NCBI GenBank assembly: GCA_021201335.1
Contig: JAJQFD010000055.1
Coordinates: 1-64,000, forward strand
Length of the DNA: 64,000 nucleotides
Origin: Bacteroides sp.
GTDB lineage: Bacteria; Bacteroidota; Bacteroidia; Bacteroidales; Bacteroidaceae
Reading direction: 5' to 3'
Each line of letters starts with the position of its first letter. Within the stretch, counting starts at the first letter, position 1. The notes under the pieces were generated by a model. The model was not told the DNA's origin. It saw only the letters and a program-made list of their open reading frames with translations, and searched no databases. Shown piece after piece: positions 29,560-39,857 of this stretch. The translations under genes and the position numbers were made by a program.

Positions 29560-32500
29560 CTACCCGTTCCGGGTAAAAATTAATGGCTTACTTATTCCCA
29601 TAAACAATGGTAGAAAGATAAATAAACCGACGAAAGAAGATAGCAGACCTCCTATAGTACCTGCTGCTAACGGAAACCAAAAAGCCTCCCTATATTCACC
29701 CACCATGAAAGGAATGAATCCAAGAATGGTAGACACAATGGTCAGGAATATAGGTCTGATTTTAGCATTCCAGGCTTTTATATATACCCTGATAAGAGAC
29801 ATCGTAGGATGTGTATTTCTTATATTGTTATACTCACTCAACATATAAATGTTTGCATTGACGGATATTCCGGATAAAAGAACAAAGGCAGCAAACCCTC
29901 CCTGGTCAAAATTTAAATTGAATAGATAAAAGGTCAAAAAGATGCCGATAAACGAAATGGGAATTATGAAGATGATAACGAGAGGCTGCTTAAGAGAATT
30001 AAATAAAATACCGGTTGTAAAAAACATTATAACTACAATTAAAAATAACAACCAGTATTGACTGCTTCCTCCTTCACTCCACCAATATCTGGAAGAATCA
30101 CCCTCGGCTTTATATCCCAATGGGGCCGTCCGGTTAAAAGATTCGATGGTTCGTTCCATGATTTTCCAGGATTGTTGATAACTACCAATATATTCGTATT
30201 GCAGACATAAGCGATATTGCTGATTTTCTTTGGCGATATCCTGTGGCACTTGTGCTTTTTCTATGGAGGCTATTCCTGTTAGTTTATATCCTCTCTCTCC
30301 TATTCTTCCCGGATAATTCTCCATATTCCATATATCCAGCTTATTCAGTTGCGCCGAATAAAGTTGAATGGGTTCTATTCTGCTTTCACTAACCCAGTCA
30401 CATACATGAGCATTCTTCTCAAACATGGGAGTTAATGAATGAAACAGATCGGATGGCAGAATATTGTTTTGAATCAATTTCTCTTTATTCAGATTAAAAA
30501 CATATTCCACATAATCGCTTTTATACCAACTAAACCGGGAATCAATTGTTACTTCTTTTATTCTGCGGTAACGTAAAAGAGAATCCCTCATTGAGAGTGC
30601 TAATGCATTCAAATCATCATAACTGTATCCCAGAATTTTTATCCGGCAAGAACCTGCCTGTTCTTTTATATCATTACTGAATCCATCACCTAAACCATAA
30701 ACGCTCCAACTACCTCCACCCAACTCCAATGCTTTACTTATTAATCTGGATTTTAAAAGATGGGGAAACTGACTCCGCTGATGCTCTTTTATAAACAAGA
30801 TGCGTATACCGGCCCTTCTTCCGTTTTCAATATTCGTTTCAAACTGTTTTATTTCAGGGTATGATTTCAAATAATCTTCCATTCTCTGCATGAGGGTGTT
30901 CATCTGCTCACGGGTAGAGCCATTAGGCAACGTAGCAGCTATATTCAATGAAGTTTCACTCCTGTCTCCGGATGAATACGAACCTTCCCGAACCTCTCTG
31001 GCAAACAAACGCATAGTCCCCCCCAATATGACATCTGTAACAGGCTTTATGGTTTCTTTGTAAAATGCAGATCCGAATGTATTATTATAGAGATCTCCCC
31101 AAAAACCGATATCCTCATCCTGACTGATGGTGAAGTATCCTCTCTCCGTCTTTTTCTCTATTTTTCCCGGTAAAAGGAAAACCGGTAATCCAAAAGCCAA
31201 CACCAGAAGAACGGTAATCCAGTGTCTCTTACGATAGGTAAAGCATATGATTTTCTCATAAATCCGATTGAAAATCACCACAGATCTTCTACTTTTCATC
31301 TTTCTCAGGAAAAGAAGAAAAGGGCTGCTGGGTCGATCAAATTCTTTAGATTGGAATTTCTGTCTTTTTGTAATATGAAGCTTTTCAATTACAGCCGGTA
31401 CGAGGAATAAAGCTATCAGCAATGAAACCACCAGATTGATAATAATTACCCAGGCAAAATCCAGCAGATTCAATCGGACACCTTCCTCCAAAAAAAATAA
31501 AATAGCCAGAGCGCCGATGGTAGTTATCGTTGCAGTAAGAATGGCCATAAATGTTTTCTTATTGCCTCGTTCAATAATCTGATCGGACATTATAATAGCA
31601 TTATCGATAATGAACGTCAGAGAAATCGTCAAGCCTGCGAGGGAAAACATTTGCAATTCAATTTTAAGCAGGTAATAAAATAGGGCCGCAATAGAGATAT
31701 TGGCTATTAATGAAAATATAATCAAAAATGAATATTTGATGTTCCGGTAGATTAATAATATAAAACCTATAAGAATTAAAACTGTCAGCCCCGACCGAAA
31801 GTATATTTTATCCATCTCTGCTTTTATGTATTCGCCGGCATCATACGTAAGGCTAAATGCATATCCCGACGGTAGAGAATTTTCTATAGTCTTCATAAAC
31901 GCCTGAATCTCATTGCTCAATTTCAATTGATTAGCCGCATCTTCGGCTGTAATGGACAGATAAATTGAATTCAATCCGTTGATACGGAAAAAGCTGGAAG
32001 CTTCCTCTTCTTCCAAACTGGTTTTAACCAATTGTTTTAAAAAAACGATAGTTCCTTCGTTATTTTTCACCTGGATTACAGAAGGGTCAAACAGTTTATT
32101 TCTTTCCTCTGCTACAAGGGCCACCCGAATCCATTGCTCTTGCTTATTTTCATCCTCTATTTTGCCAATCCCCAGAAATTCCTGACTCAAGTACGACTGA
32201 ATAGCAGATTTAATTTCGTTGACTGATATTTTATATATTTCCAATTGCTCAAAATCATAAGTCAACTTGTAAACCATCCTACTGGCTCCGTTCACATCAA
32301 TGCGATCAATGCCTTTTAATTCTGACAATCTGGTTTTTATATTATTCTCCACATATTCCTGTATAAGTATGGGAGACACCGGGGCATTAATGGTGTATCG
32401 CAGAAACGGATAATTAGCCTCTTCCGTGGTACCTGACATATAAATGGAAGGATAACTGACCCCCGGTGGTAGAGACGGCCAAGTTTGCCGGATAATAGTT

Positions 32501-32871
32501 GATATCTCGAACCTGGCCATATCAGGATCCACGTGTTCGGATAATTTTACCGTAATACTACCCGACCCATTGGAAGAATAAGAACTGATCTCTTGAACTC
32601 CCTTTATACGACTCAGCATGGCTTCCAGTTTGGAGGTTACTTCCGTTTCCACCACACGGGCAGATTGTCCCCACATATTGAAACTGACATTCACAACCGG
32701 GTACTTCCTGGAAGGATTGAGTTTGATGGATAACTGAGGAATAAAAATCCATCCGAGAAGAACGAAAGAAATGATAATAATAATAATGGAAAAAGAAGAA
32801 AGCCCATTTTTCCGTATTATTCTCTCCTCCTTCTTATTTTCAAAAACCTTTATATCTTTTTTATTCCGCAT
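29560..32871 (-). CDS. RND-family efflux permease (second of pair)
   Basis: A 1,103-residue inner-membrane permease of the AcrB/CusA superfamily: twelve expected helices and two large periplasmic loops. It has a long basic, cytoplasmic N-terminus (MRNKKDIKVFENKKEERIIR) before helix 1. Helix 4 reads SLTFIIDNAIIMSDQ, so the usual paired aspartates of the proton relay are Asp-Asn. The C-terminal half includes FAAFVLLSGISVNANIYMLSE. The gene follows the TolC-type gene by 31 bases and is the last of the transporter operon. Family members move drugs, metals, lipids or peptides; context suggests the NVEALA peptides, without proof. Confidence 0.88.
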   Translation of the reverse strand: MRNKKDIKVFENKKEERIIRKNGLSSFSIIIIIISFVLLGWIFIPQLSIKLNPSRKYPVVNVSFNMWGQSARVVETEVTSKLEAMLSRIKGVQEISSYSSNGSGSITVKLSEHVDPDMARFEISTIIRQTWPSLPPGVSYPSIYMSGTTEEANYPFLRYTINAPVSPILIQEYVENNIKTRLSELKGIDRIDVNGASRMVYKLTYDFEQLEIYKISVNEIKSAIQSYLSQEFLGIGKIEDENKQEQWIRVALVAEERNKLFDPSVIQVKNNEGTIVFLKQLVKTSLEEEEASSFFRINGLNSIYLSITAEDAANQLKLSNEIQAFMKTIENSLPSGYAFSLTYDAGEYIKAEMDKIYFRSGLTVLILIGFILLIYRNIKYSFLIIFSLIANISIAALFYYLLKIELQMFSLAGLTISLTFIIDNAIIMSDQIIERGNKKTFMAILTATITTIGALAILFFLEEGVRLNLLDFAWVIIINLVVSLLIALFLVPAVIEKLHITKRQKFQSKEFDRPSSPFLLFLRKMKSRRSVVIFNRIYEKIICFTYRKRHWITVLLVLAFGLPVFLLPGKIEKKTERGYFTISQDEDIGFWGDLYNNTFGSAFYKETIKPVTDVILGGTMRLFAREVREGSYSSGDRSETSLNIAATLPNGSTREQMNTLMQRMEDYLKSYPEIKQFETNIENGRRAGIRILFIKEHQRSQFPHLLKSRLISKALELGGGSWSVYGLGDGFSNDIKEQAGSCRIKILGYSYDDLNALALSMRDSLLRYRRIKEVTIDSRFSWYKSDYVEYVFNLNKEKLIQNNILPSDLFHSLTPMFEKNAHVCDWVSESRIEPIQLYSAQLNKLDIWNMENYPGRIGERGYKLTGIASIEKAQVPQDIAKENQQYRLCLQYEYIGSYQQSWKIMERTIESFNRTAPLGYKAEGDSSRYWWSEGGSSQYWLLFLIVVIMFFTTGILFNSLKQPLVIIFIIPISFIGIFLTFYLFNLNFDQGGFAAFVLLSGISVNANIYMLSEYNNIRNTHPTMSLIRVYIKAWNAKIRPIFLTIVSTILGFIPFMVGEYREAFWFPLAAGTIGGLLSSFVGLFIFLPLFMGISKPLIFTRNG

Positions 32872-32902
32872 TCATTTTAGATTTAAGAGAGTTGATTTAA
32901 CA

Positions 32903-34387
32903 TTACATTCTTATACCCTCTATCCTGTCGAACTGTTCTGTTAAAACCTCTTGTCCCAGAAAATCAAACAGCGTTAATTTGCGCAATTTGTAGTAGCTTA
33001 ACCAGTAATCTCTCAGTGTGGAAATGTAATTCCGTTGAGCCGTATTCTGTCTGCTCAATGATAAAGTAAGACTATTCAAATCTGCTTTACCGATTATAAA
33101 CCGCTCTTTAGTTACATGATAAGCCATAGTGGCCAGTTCCAAGGCTTCTTCCGCACTGCTAATCAGATTTTGCTGGATATTAAAATCATTCACTGTCACG
33201 ATTACATCCTGCTCCAGGCTCAACTCTTTTTGCCGTACTGATATTTTTGCCACATTTAGGTTATTCCGCGCCATATTCGCACGGCCTTTCCGGACACCCC
33301 AATCCACCAAAGGAATGGTCAAACCAATAGTGATAATATCCTGTTGCAGAGGTTTTTTAAAAGCATCGCTAAAATTATCAGCTACCTGATTGAAACCCAC
33401 GCTGGCAGATAAACTGGCTTCAAAATTCGAACTCTTCCGGGTTCTGTCAACTTCTCTTTCTGCCTCCAGAATCTCCTGGTTGAAACCCATGAAGTTTGGA
33501 TTATTCTGTCTGGCGTACTGCAAAGCAACATCGGGCGAAATATACATTTCCTGTGGACGATCAGGTAATTCAAGTATTACTTTTGTCTCCTTTTCCATGT
33601 TCAGGAAAGACACAAAACTAAACATAGATCTTTTGAGGCTTATTTCTGCATTCCGGAATGAATTTTGAGCATTCACCACATCCAATTTCAACGTCAACAG
33701 GTCGGCCTGCGATATGGAGGCTATTTTCTGTCTGGCAGCACCCATGCGATAAAGAGTGTCGGATGAGGCTACATTCTCCAGGGCCATGTCATATTCCATC
33801 TGAGCCATAGCCAGAGAAAAGAAATAAGAAATAACGGACTCAGAGATTTCCTATTTGGAATAGAGAAACTCTTTCTGAGCTTTTTCATAACGAAGGGGCT
33901 CAATCTTCTTCTCCCACTTAAAACCATTGAAACCAAACAAGGCTTGTGAATAACCAATTCTGACAGGTACTGTATTGAATTGAGAATAAGTTCCGTTTCC
34001 AAAATTGCGCATGTATCCTATCTCCGAATCGATGAAAAAGGTGCCTCCTGTTAAATCAAAATTCTGACTGATTGATAAATTTCCGGAAGTATATAAGGAT
34101 TGCTGCCTTCTGTAAACATCGATATTATTTTCCGAATCATACCTACGTGTAAAATCCCTACTATATTGAATGGGAGTACTCTTAAAAGTCAAAGAAGGCA
34201 GACGTCCGGCTTTAAAAGAACGATACTCCCAATAGCTGGACATATAAAGATTTTTGGCACGAAAGGCCTGCAAAGAACTATCGGCTGCTATTTCGATACT
34301 CTGATTCAAATCCAGTTCCAGTATTTGTGAAGAAATAGTAAATGGAATCAAATTAAAAATGAAAGAAAGGACGAAAAAGTTTTTCAT
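32903..34387 (-). pseudogene. TolC-family outer-membrane channel, interrupted by an in-frame TAG
   Basis: The product would be 494 residues: a signal peptide (MKNFFVLSFIFNLIPFTISS), the first outer-membrane efflux repeat, and a second repeat with long helices (KQKELSLEQ-like heptads; GLTIPLVDWGVRKGRANMA). A TAG at 33851-33853 interrupts it after QKEFLYSK. The same frame reads on as EISESVISYFFSLAMAQ, so this is a nonsense codon (probably from CAG) and not a frameshift. Without readthrough only 178 residues are made and the channel is lost. It lies between the two RND genes with gaps of 17 and 31 bases. Confidence 0.82.
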
Positions 34388-34404
34388 TGTGTATGTGTTA
34401 TGCT

Positions 34405-37400
34405 TTATTCTGTGATACTATTTTCCTCTTTCCTATAGATCCACCAGTAAACCAAAGGAACGACAAACAAACTAACCGGAGTTCCTATTAGCATCCCTCC
34501 GATCGTAGCAATAGCAAGGGGTTTCTCCAGGTTAGACCCCAAATCATTGCTGAATAAAAGGGGTACCATACAGACGATAGAGGTCATACTGGTCATAAGA
34601 ATCGCTTTCAATCTCCTACGTCCGGCTTCATGAATTGCTTCCATTAGAGGCATCCCTTCTTTTCGTAACTGATTCATAACATCTAACTTGAGGATAGAGT
34701 CATTAATGATAATACCACAGGTCACTACTATTCCGATTGCAGACATCAAATTCAGCGTATGCCCGGTAATAATAAGTAATCCCAGGGCGGCAGCAATATC
34801 AATGGGAATTTCAAGTAAAACAATCAGCGGTTGCCTGAAATTCTCGAACTGAGAGGCCAATATAAAATACATCAACATGATGGATACGAAAAGAATAACA
34901 ATCATTTCATTGATCATTTTCCGGTTTGAAAAGAAAGAGCCGGAAAAGTCAACCTCCCAGTGGGGATCTTTGGCTGTTTCTTCTTTAATTGTATCTATTA
35001 TGGATTGTGCCTGATTGGTTTCATAAAAATAAAAAGGAATATATTCACCCGCTTTGCCCGCTTCAATCGTTTTCAAGTCTTTTATCGGTGTTGCTGTCAC
35101 GAAGGAGGAAAGTGTCAATTTATTTTTGGTCCCATCTTTATTGGTAGACGTTTCAATCAAGGTATTCTGAATAATATCTGCCACTGTCTTCTCCTCGTCT
35201 CCCAGTACAATCGGAAGATATTGCTGTTGAGAACGCAGCGTTGCAAATTGGTTCTCTTTGAAAGCTGTTCGAAGGGCTCTATATACCAGATCGTAAGAAA
35301 CCTTATAAAGCAACAGTTTCTCTCTATCAATACGCAGGTTTATTTGATTCTGAAAAGAAGTTCCTACAGGAGCTTCTCTGGTTTTATGTTGAATATTTTC
35401 CTGAATGGAATGTATTACCTCTTCATCAATCTTCTTGGTTTTATCGGTTGAATAGTATTCCACCACCAAATCCGCTTCTCCAGTTGTGAATATTTTCTCA
35501 AAAATAGTTCCAACAGGAGAAAATGATATTAATGCAACCGGATAATGTTTCTCAAAATAGTGTTGGATACCCTTCTTTAACTGCTCTATCTCTTCCGGAG
35601 TCCGGGTACGTATGTATATCTCAGCCTGGGTAGATGATAAATCCTGATTCCTATTCAGCAAAAATTGCTGCTGACCAATTAAGCCTGAAGTTTCGGCAAC
35701 ACGAGATTCCAGCTCTTTAGAAAAAAGCAAACAGCGCTGATGATTTTCCTGAAGATGGATATTCTCATTCCACTCAATATGTACCAAAGCTTCATTTTGA
35801 TTAATGTCCGGCATCTTTTCTTTCTTAATCAATGAAAACAAGCCGAAGCAGGCAGGTAGTGTGATTAGCATAAATATTAGTGATGCTATTTTGTGGTCAA
35901 AAATCCAGTTAATACCTCGATGATAAATCTTCTCAGCCAGAGATGTTTTTCCTTTCTGACTCATTTCTCCAGCCTTCTTCAACAATCTGGAAAACCAGCG
36001 TATTTGAAAAGAATAAATCAATTTATAAAGAACTGGCAAAAGAATTATACTGGTCAGGTAGGATAACATTAATCCTACCGTAACCGAAAATGCCTGATCA
36101 AAGAATATGGCTCCTGCAATTCCACTCATAAATATCAGAGGCAGGAAGACACAAATATTAGTCAGGACAGAACTCAACATGGGAGCACTAACTTCTTTTG
36201 CACCCAATACACAGGATTCTGTAAGATGGAATCCTCGCTTACGAAGTTGCCCGATATTATCCGTCACGATAATGGAATTATCAATCATATTCCCGGATGC
36301 CAGAATAAGTCCGGTAAGTGAAACAACATTCAGAGATACGCGAAACAGATAGAAAAATAACAGACTAATAATAAGCGATATAAATAAACTAATCCCGATA
36401 ATGAGAGATGACGGACCATCTTTTAAAAAGAAAACGGAGATCAGAAAGACAAATATGAATGCCAACAAAAGATTCTGGAGGAGATTCGATATGGTATAAT
36501 CTAATAGTTCTGTTTGACTTTGCGTAACATGGAACTCAATTTCGGGAAAGTCTTTACGGAATTGCTCAACCACATCATTCATGGCACGTTGCATATTGCT
36601 CATGTTTTCTTCCGATTGTTTGATTACTGAAAGTACAATGGCTCTTTTTCCGTTATAGATAGCCATACCTTGCTCTTTCTCAGGAGCAAACTCTATGTTG
36701 GCAAAATCTTTTAACTGATAGATTCGGTCGTTCTTACGTATATAAATATTCCGGATATCTTCCAGCGTTCTTAATATGGAAGAAAAGCGGATAACATATT
36801 CATAGTAGCCATCACGGACAACCATGCTACCCGGATCCACATTATTATTATTCAATGCTCCCTCAATATCAGACAAGGTAATTCCGCTGATTTCCAACAT
36901 CTTTTTATCGGGTGAAATTATAATTTGCTTCTTCATTAACCCGGAAATATCGATCATGGCTACTTGGGGTAACTGCTCAAATCGACGCCTGATTACATTT
37001 TCTGCGAATTCGCTGAGCTCGATAAATTTAGAGATATCCGTCTGTTCAAAAGTACTGTCAGAATATAAGGTGAGATCAAGATTAAATACAGGAATATCTG
37101 TAGCACTGGCTTTGATTACCCGGGGACGTTGCTGTTCACGAGGCAGGTAATTCATCGCTGCATCAATTTTCTCATTCACTTCGATAAAAGCCAGATCAGT
37201 ATTGGCCCCGTATTCAAAACTCAGATGAATCACAGCATTACCATCACGGGTCTCGCTACGAATATCACGCAATTTACCTACCTGCATTAACTGTTGGCGA
37301 ACTCTCGACACTACTGTATTTTCCAGTTCCCGGGCAGATGTATTCTGCCCTAAAATCTGAACGGTTATTTCAGGAATTGCAATGTCGGGCAATAAAGTTA

Positions 37401-37494
37401 CCGGTAGATTGATATAGGTAACTACTCCTAACATTAACAGGGCTGTAAAGGTTAGCAGTACTGATATAGGACGATGGATAAGGTAGCGGATCAT
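34405..37494 (-). CDS. RND-family efflux permease (first of pair)
   Basis: A 1,029-residue permease with helix 1 near ISVLLTFTALLMLGVVTYI, a first periplasmic loop with PDIAIPEITVQI, helices 2-6 near residues 335-480, a second loop, and helices 8-12 including LNLMSAIGIVVTCGIIINDS. Helix 4 reads LILASGNMIDNSIIVTDN, again Asp-Asn rather than Asp-Asp. It heads the RND-TolC-RND block; the single membrane-fusion lipoprotein of the island lies 3 kb upstream. Two non-identical RND proteins in one operon often form a heteromeric pump, as in MdtBC. That arrangement is inferred here. Confidence 0.9.
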   Translation of the reverse strand: MIRYLIHRPISVLLTFTALLMLGVVTYINLPVTLLPDIAIPEITVQILGQNTSARELENTVVSRVRQQLMQVGKLRDIRSETRDGNAVIHLSFEYGANTDLAFIEVNEKIDAAMNYLPREQQRPRVIKASATDIPVFNLDLTLYSDSTFEQTDISKFIELSEFAENVIRRRFEQLPQVAMIDISGLMKKQIIISPDKKMLEISGITLSDIEGALNNNNVDPGSMVVRDGYYEYVIRFSSILRTLEDIRNIYIRKNDRIYQLKDFANIEFAPEKEQGMAIYNGKRAIVLSVIKQSEENMSNMQRAMNDVVEQFRKDFPEIEFHVTQSQTELLDYTISNLLQNLLLAFIFVFLISVFFLKDGPSSLIIGISLFISLIISLLFFYLFRVSLNVVSLTGLILASGNMIDNSIIVTDNIGQLRKRGFHLTESCVLGAKEVSAPMLSSVLTNICVFLPLIFMSGIAGAIFFDQAFSVTVGLMLSYLTSIILLPVLYKLIYSFQIRWFSRLLKKAGEMSQKGKTSLAEKIYHRGINWIFDHKIASLIFMLITLPACFGLFSLIKKEKMPDINQNEALVHIEWNENIHLQENHQRCLLFSKELESRVAETSGLIGQQQFLLNRNQDLSSTQAEIYIRTRTPEEIEQLKKGIQHYFEKHYPVALISFSPVGTIFEKIFTTGEADLVVEYYSTDKTKKIDEEVIHSIQENIQHKTREAPVGTSFQNQINLRIDREKLLLYKVSYDLVYRALRTAFKENQFATLRSQQQYLPIVLGDEEKTVADIIQNTLIETSTNKDGTKNKLTLSSFVTATPIKDLKTIEAGKAGEYIPFYFYETNQAQSIIDTIKEETAKDPHWEVDFSGSFFSNRKMINEMIVILFVSIMLMYFILASQFENFRQPLIVLLEIPIDIAAALGLLIITGHTLNLMSAIGIVVTCGIIINDSILKLDVMNQLRKEGMPLMEAIHEAGRRRLKAILMTSMTSIVCMVPLLFSNDLGSNLEKPLAIATIGGMLIGTPVSLFVVPLVYWWIYRKEENSITE

Positions 37495-37862
37495 TTTGTT
37501 TTAATTTCTGTTTTAATAAACCTTGCTTATGCTTCAGATGCCGATAATAATCTTTAAAATTTCCATTGCATACATATATTCTTTTAATTATTTTCATCAA
37601 CAATATATAATCCGGGAGAGAGATCAAAATGGTATCTTTCTTTGAACTGAATATTCTCTAAGAGTTATTTATTTTCGTAACAAAACCCGGATTAATAATA
37701 TCGCCTCATAATTGTCTTATTACACATTCTTATAAAAATTGAGGCTAATAGTTTTCAAACTATTTCTACTATAAAATAAAATTGAGTGACACATTAATGA
37801 AATAGATAAGTGTTATTTTTTATGGGATATTATATAACTTAATTTTACGATTGAATAGTCTA
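37495..37862. other. AT-rich spacer upstream of the RND operon
   Basis: 368 bases with no credible gene in any frame. No exact TAnnTTTG box is seen for the minus-strand RND operon, though a promoter here is likely because the spacer is the longest break within the island core. Confidence 0.5.
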
Positions 37863-38318
37863 CTAATTTAAATATTTCTTAACCGTTTCATAATATTCAA
37901 ATGTTCTTTTGGGATCACACACTTCTGGATGAAAAATATTCGATATTTTCTTTTGTCCTTCTTCATAAATCCCATAAAAAATATCTAAATCTTTTTCTAA
38001 GATCACATTCGAAAATATTTTTCGTGATTCATCAATAGAATTGGTAAAAGAATTGAAATATCTCTGATTTGAAAAAGAGCCTAAAACATGTATGTTATGA
38101 AATATTATACTATCTTTTGCGACATTCATTAACTCCTGATTAATACATGCAGCGCACATACCTTCAGAAACGTATAATACAAAGCAAGGTTTTGGCCTAT
38201 CTTTTTCACTTAATTTATTAACAATTAATTCTATAGGGGTAAGCTGTTTTGTCTTATTCTCAGATTTATTGATACAACTAACAAGCATACATATTAATAT
38301 CAAAATATATATTTTCAT
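37863..38318 (-). CDS. Thioredoxin-like lipoprotein
   Basis: A 151-residue lipoprotein starting MKIYILILICMLVSC, with the lipobox cysteine at residue 15. The start at 38318 is preferred over an upstream ATG that overlaps the preceding gene and would push the hydrophobic segment inward. A central CAAC motif (SEGMCAACINQEL) sits at the end of a strand, like the redox or former redox centre of thioredoxin-fold proteins. It follows the propeller gene closely (4-base gap), so the two are co-transcribed. A role in disulfide handling of the Cys-containing NVEALA peptides is possible but unproven. Confidence 0.65.
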   Translation of the reverse strand: MKIYILILICMLVSCINKSENKTKQLTPIELIVNKLSEKDRPKPCFVLYVSEGMCAACINQELMNVAKDSIIFHNIHVLGSFSNQRYFNSFTNSIDESRKIFSNVILEKDLDIFYGIYEEGQKKISNIFHPEVCDPKRTFEYYETVKKYLN

Positions 38319-38322
38319 AATA

Positions 38323-39495
38323 TTATTGGAAAATAAGTAATACTGGGTTATCTTCAAAGTCACGGGTTAAAATTTTATCCTTATCAGGGTGATCACTTTG
38401 TGATATTAAATCCCTTTCTTTTTCCGTAAAAGTACCATCCATTATGCCGAATAACATTTTCTCTGTTGAACCTATTAATGTTATGTTGCGAATGGTTAAT
38501 AATCCCAAATTGTCAAATATTAATTTATCAGATAAATATGTCCTTTTTTCTAATTTATTATATATAAAAAAGTTCTTTAAAAAGGATTCTTCATTTTTAT
38601 TAGATCCCGAGTCTTTCAAATAATTTGCATATATATATTCTTCATTTTCACCTAAAGAAATAACGATATTAAATAATCCTTCCATTAAAAGATCAATAGC
38701 TTTAATTTGTTGATTTTCAGTATTTTCCTCGTAACTTGATTTAATTAAACACCTTGCTTGCTCTTGTTTTTTTCCAAAATTTATATAATACTTCCCTTTA
38801 CTTTCTTTGACATTAAATATTGTATCATTCCCATTATAGAAAAGTACATTATCTCTATATATAGATAATGAGGAAGTTCCTGTTTCATAAAAATAATTAA
38901 ACATATTATTTGTTGCTCTCCGAATTTCTAAAGATCGAGAATCTAAATAAAACAAAGTATTTTCAGTTGGTAGGAAAGCGTTATTATCATAAATTAAATA
39001 AGTACTATCATTAAGAAAAAGCACTTGAGAAATTGGAAATATTTCTTTACTTCTTTTTTCATATAAATAATTCCCATTCATATTAAAATATATTGCGCGG
39101 CCTGATGTGAAAAGAATAATTTCTTCTGTAATGGGATTAATTATAAAATCGTTCAAATATGTATATTCACCTTCTCCTTGTCCTATTTTATCTATCTTAA
39201 ATTGATAATATCCATTGATATCAAAACATAAAACATTTGAACGAGATGACATTTGATTAAGAAAATATATCTTATCTCGATAGATTTCCGCTTTTTTTAT
39301 ATGCAAACCTACTAAAGAATTTTTATTAGTTTCTAAAGGAATGAATTTAATATTTTTAAAAACTGATGACACTTTAATGTCTTTACTTAATGTTATATCA
39401 ATTACTTCAACATTTGAATTTGAGTCTTTTTGTTTTTTGCAAGCAAGAAATATAAAAACACAGAAAAAAAACGCACTAATATGACTGATTTTCAT
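38323..39495 (-). CDS. Six-bladed beta-propeller lipoprotein
   Basis: A 390-residue lipoprotein (lipobox FIFLAC, Cys at 19). The sequence has the repeat character of the Bacteroidetes 6-bladed beta-propeller family: FIPLETNKNSLVG, KAEIYRDKIYFLNQ, then DKIGQGEGEYTYLNDFIINP, which is the hallmark 'G.G.GEY....DF..' segment after blade one. No enzyme motif is visible. Genes of this family commonly follow NVEALA peptide genes, as here, where a stem-loop separates them. A role as receptor, carrier or immunity-like binder for the peptide is a guess. Confidence 0.82.
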   Translation of the reverse strand: MKISHISAFFFCVFIFLACKKQKDSNSNVEVIDITLSKDIKVSSVFKNIKFIPLETNKNSLVGLHIKKAEIYRDKIYFLNQMSSRSNVLCFDINGYYQFKIDKIGQGEGEYTYLNDFIINPITEEIILFTSGRAIYFNMNGNYLYEKRSKEIFPISQVLFLNDSTYLIYDNNAFLPTENTLFYLDSRSLEIRRATNNMFNYFYETGTSSLSIYRDNVLFYNGNDTIFNVKESKGKYYINFGKKQEQARCLIKSSYEENTENQQIKAIDLLMEGLFNIVISLGENEEYIYANYLKDSGSNKNEESFLKNFFIYNKLEKRTYLSDKLIFDNLGLLTIRNITLIGSTEKMLFGIMDGTFTEKERDLISQSDHPDKDKILTRDFEDNPVLLIFQ

Positions 39496-39519
39496 TTTAT
39501 CTATCTTTTAAATTATTAT

Positions 39520-39547
39520 ATATCAGAGGATATAAATCCTCTGATAT
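39520..39547 (-). other. Intercistronic stem-loop between NVEALA and propeller genes
   Basis: ATATCAGAGGAT and ATCCTCTGATAT form a perfect 12-base stem with a four-base loop. No T-run follows on the minus strand, so it looks more like an RNA-stabilising or processing hairpin than a full terminator. Confidence 0.7.
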
Positions 39548-39564
39548 GTTTGATTTATATGATT

Positions 39565-39849
39565 TTATCTACCACTGTAATAACCTTCAAACACACACTC
39601 TGAATCCTTCTTTTCAGTTGCGCATGCTACCCCTGACATTTTATCTTGCCATGTGGTTGTCCTATCACAAACTGTAATCTTATATCTACTATTACCTTCA
39701 GGTTTAGTAATGCTTTCTTCACATTTTGCAAGTGCTTCTATATTTGATAAAATGAGAAAAGTGTTTTCTTCATTATCGATACTGATATTAAGATTGAATA
39801 CAGCTATACCTATAATAGCGAGAATAACTATTCCTATAAATATTTTCAT
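39565..39849 (-). CDS. NVEALA-type precursor peptide
   Basis: A 94-residue precursor. The hydrophobic N-terminus (IFIGIVILAIIGIAVFNLNIS) is followed by a polar linker and the family motif LSNIEALA at residues 34-41. The remaining 53 residues carry four cysteines (KCEES, ITVCDRT, VACATEKK, SECVF). The motif ends in ALA, matching the AxA rule of type I signal peptidase, though it lies unusually far from the hydrophobic core. The family has no known function that I am aware of. The gene is five bases or fewer from a close paralog upstream. Confidence 0.82.
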   Translation of the reverse strand: MKIFIGIVILAIIGIAVFNLNISIDNEENTFLILSNIEALAKCEESITKPEGNSRYKITVCDRTTTWQDKMSGVACATEKKDSECVFEGYYSGR

Positions 39850-39857
39850 ACTTTCAA

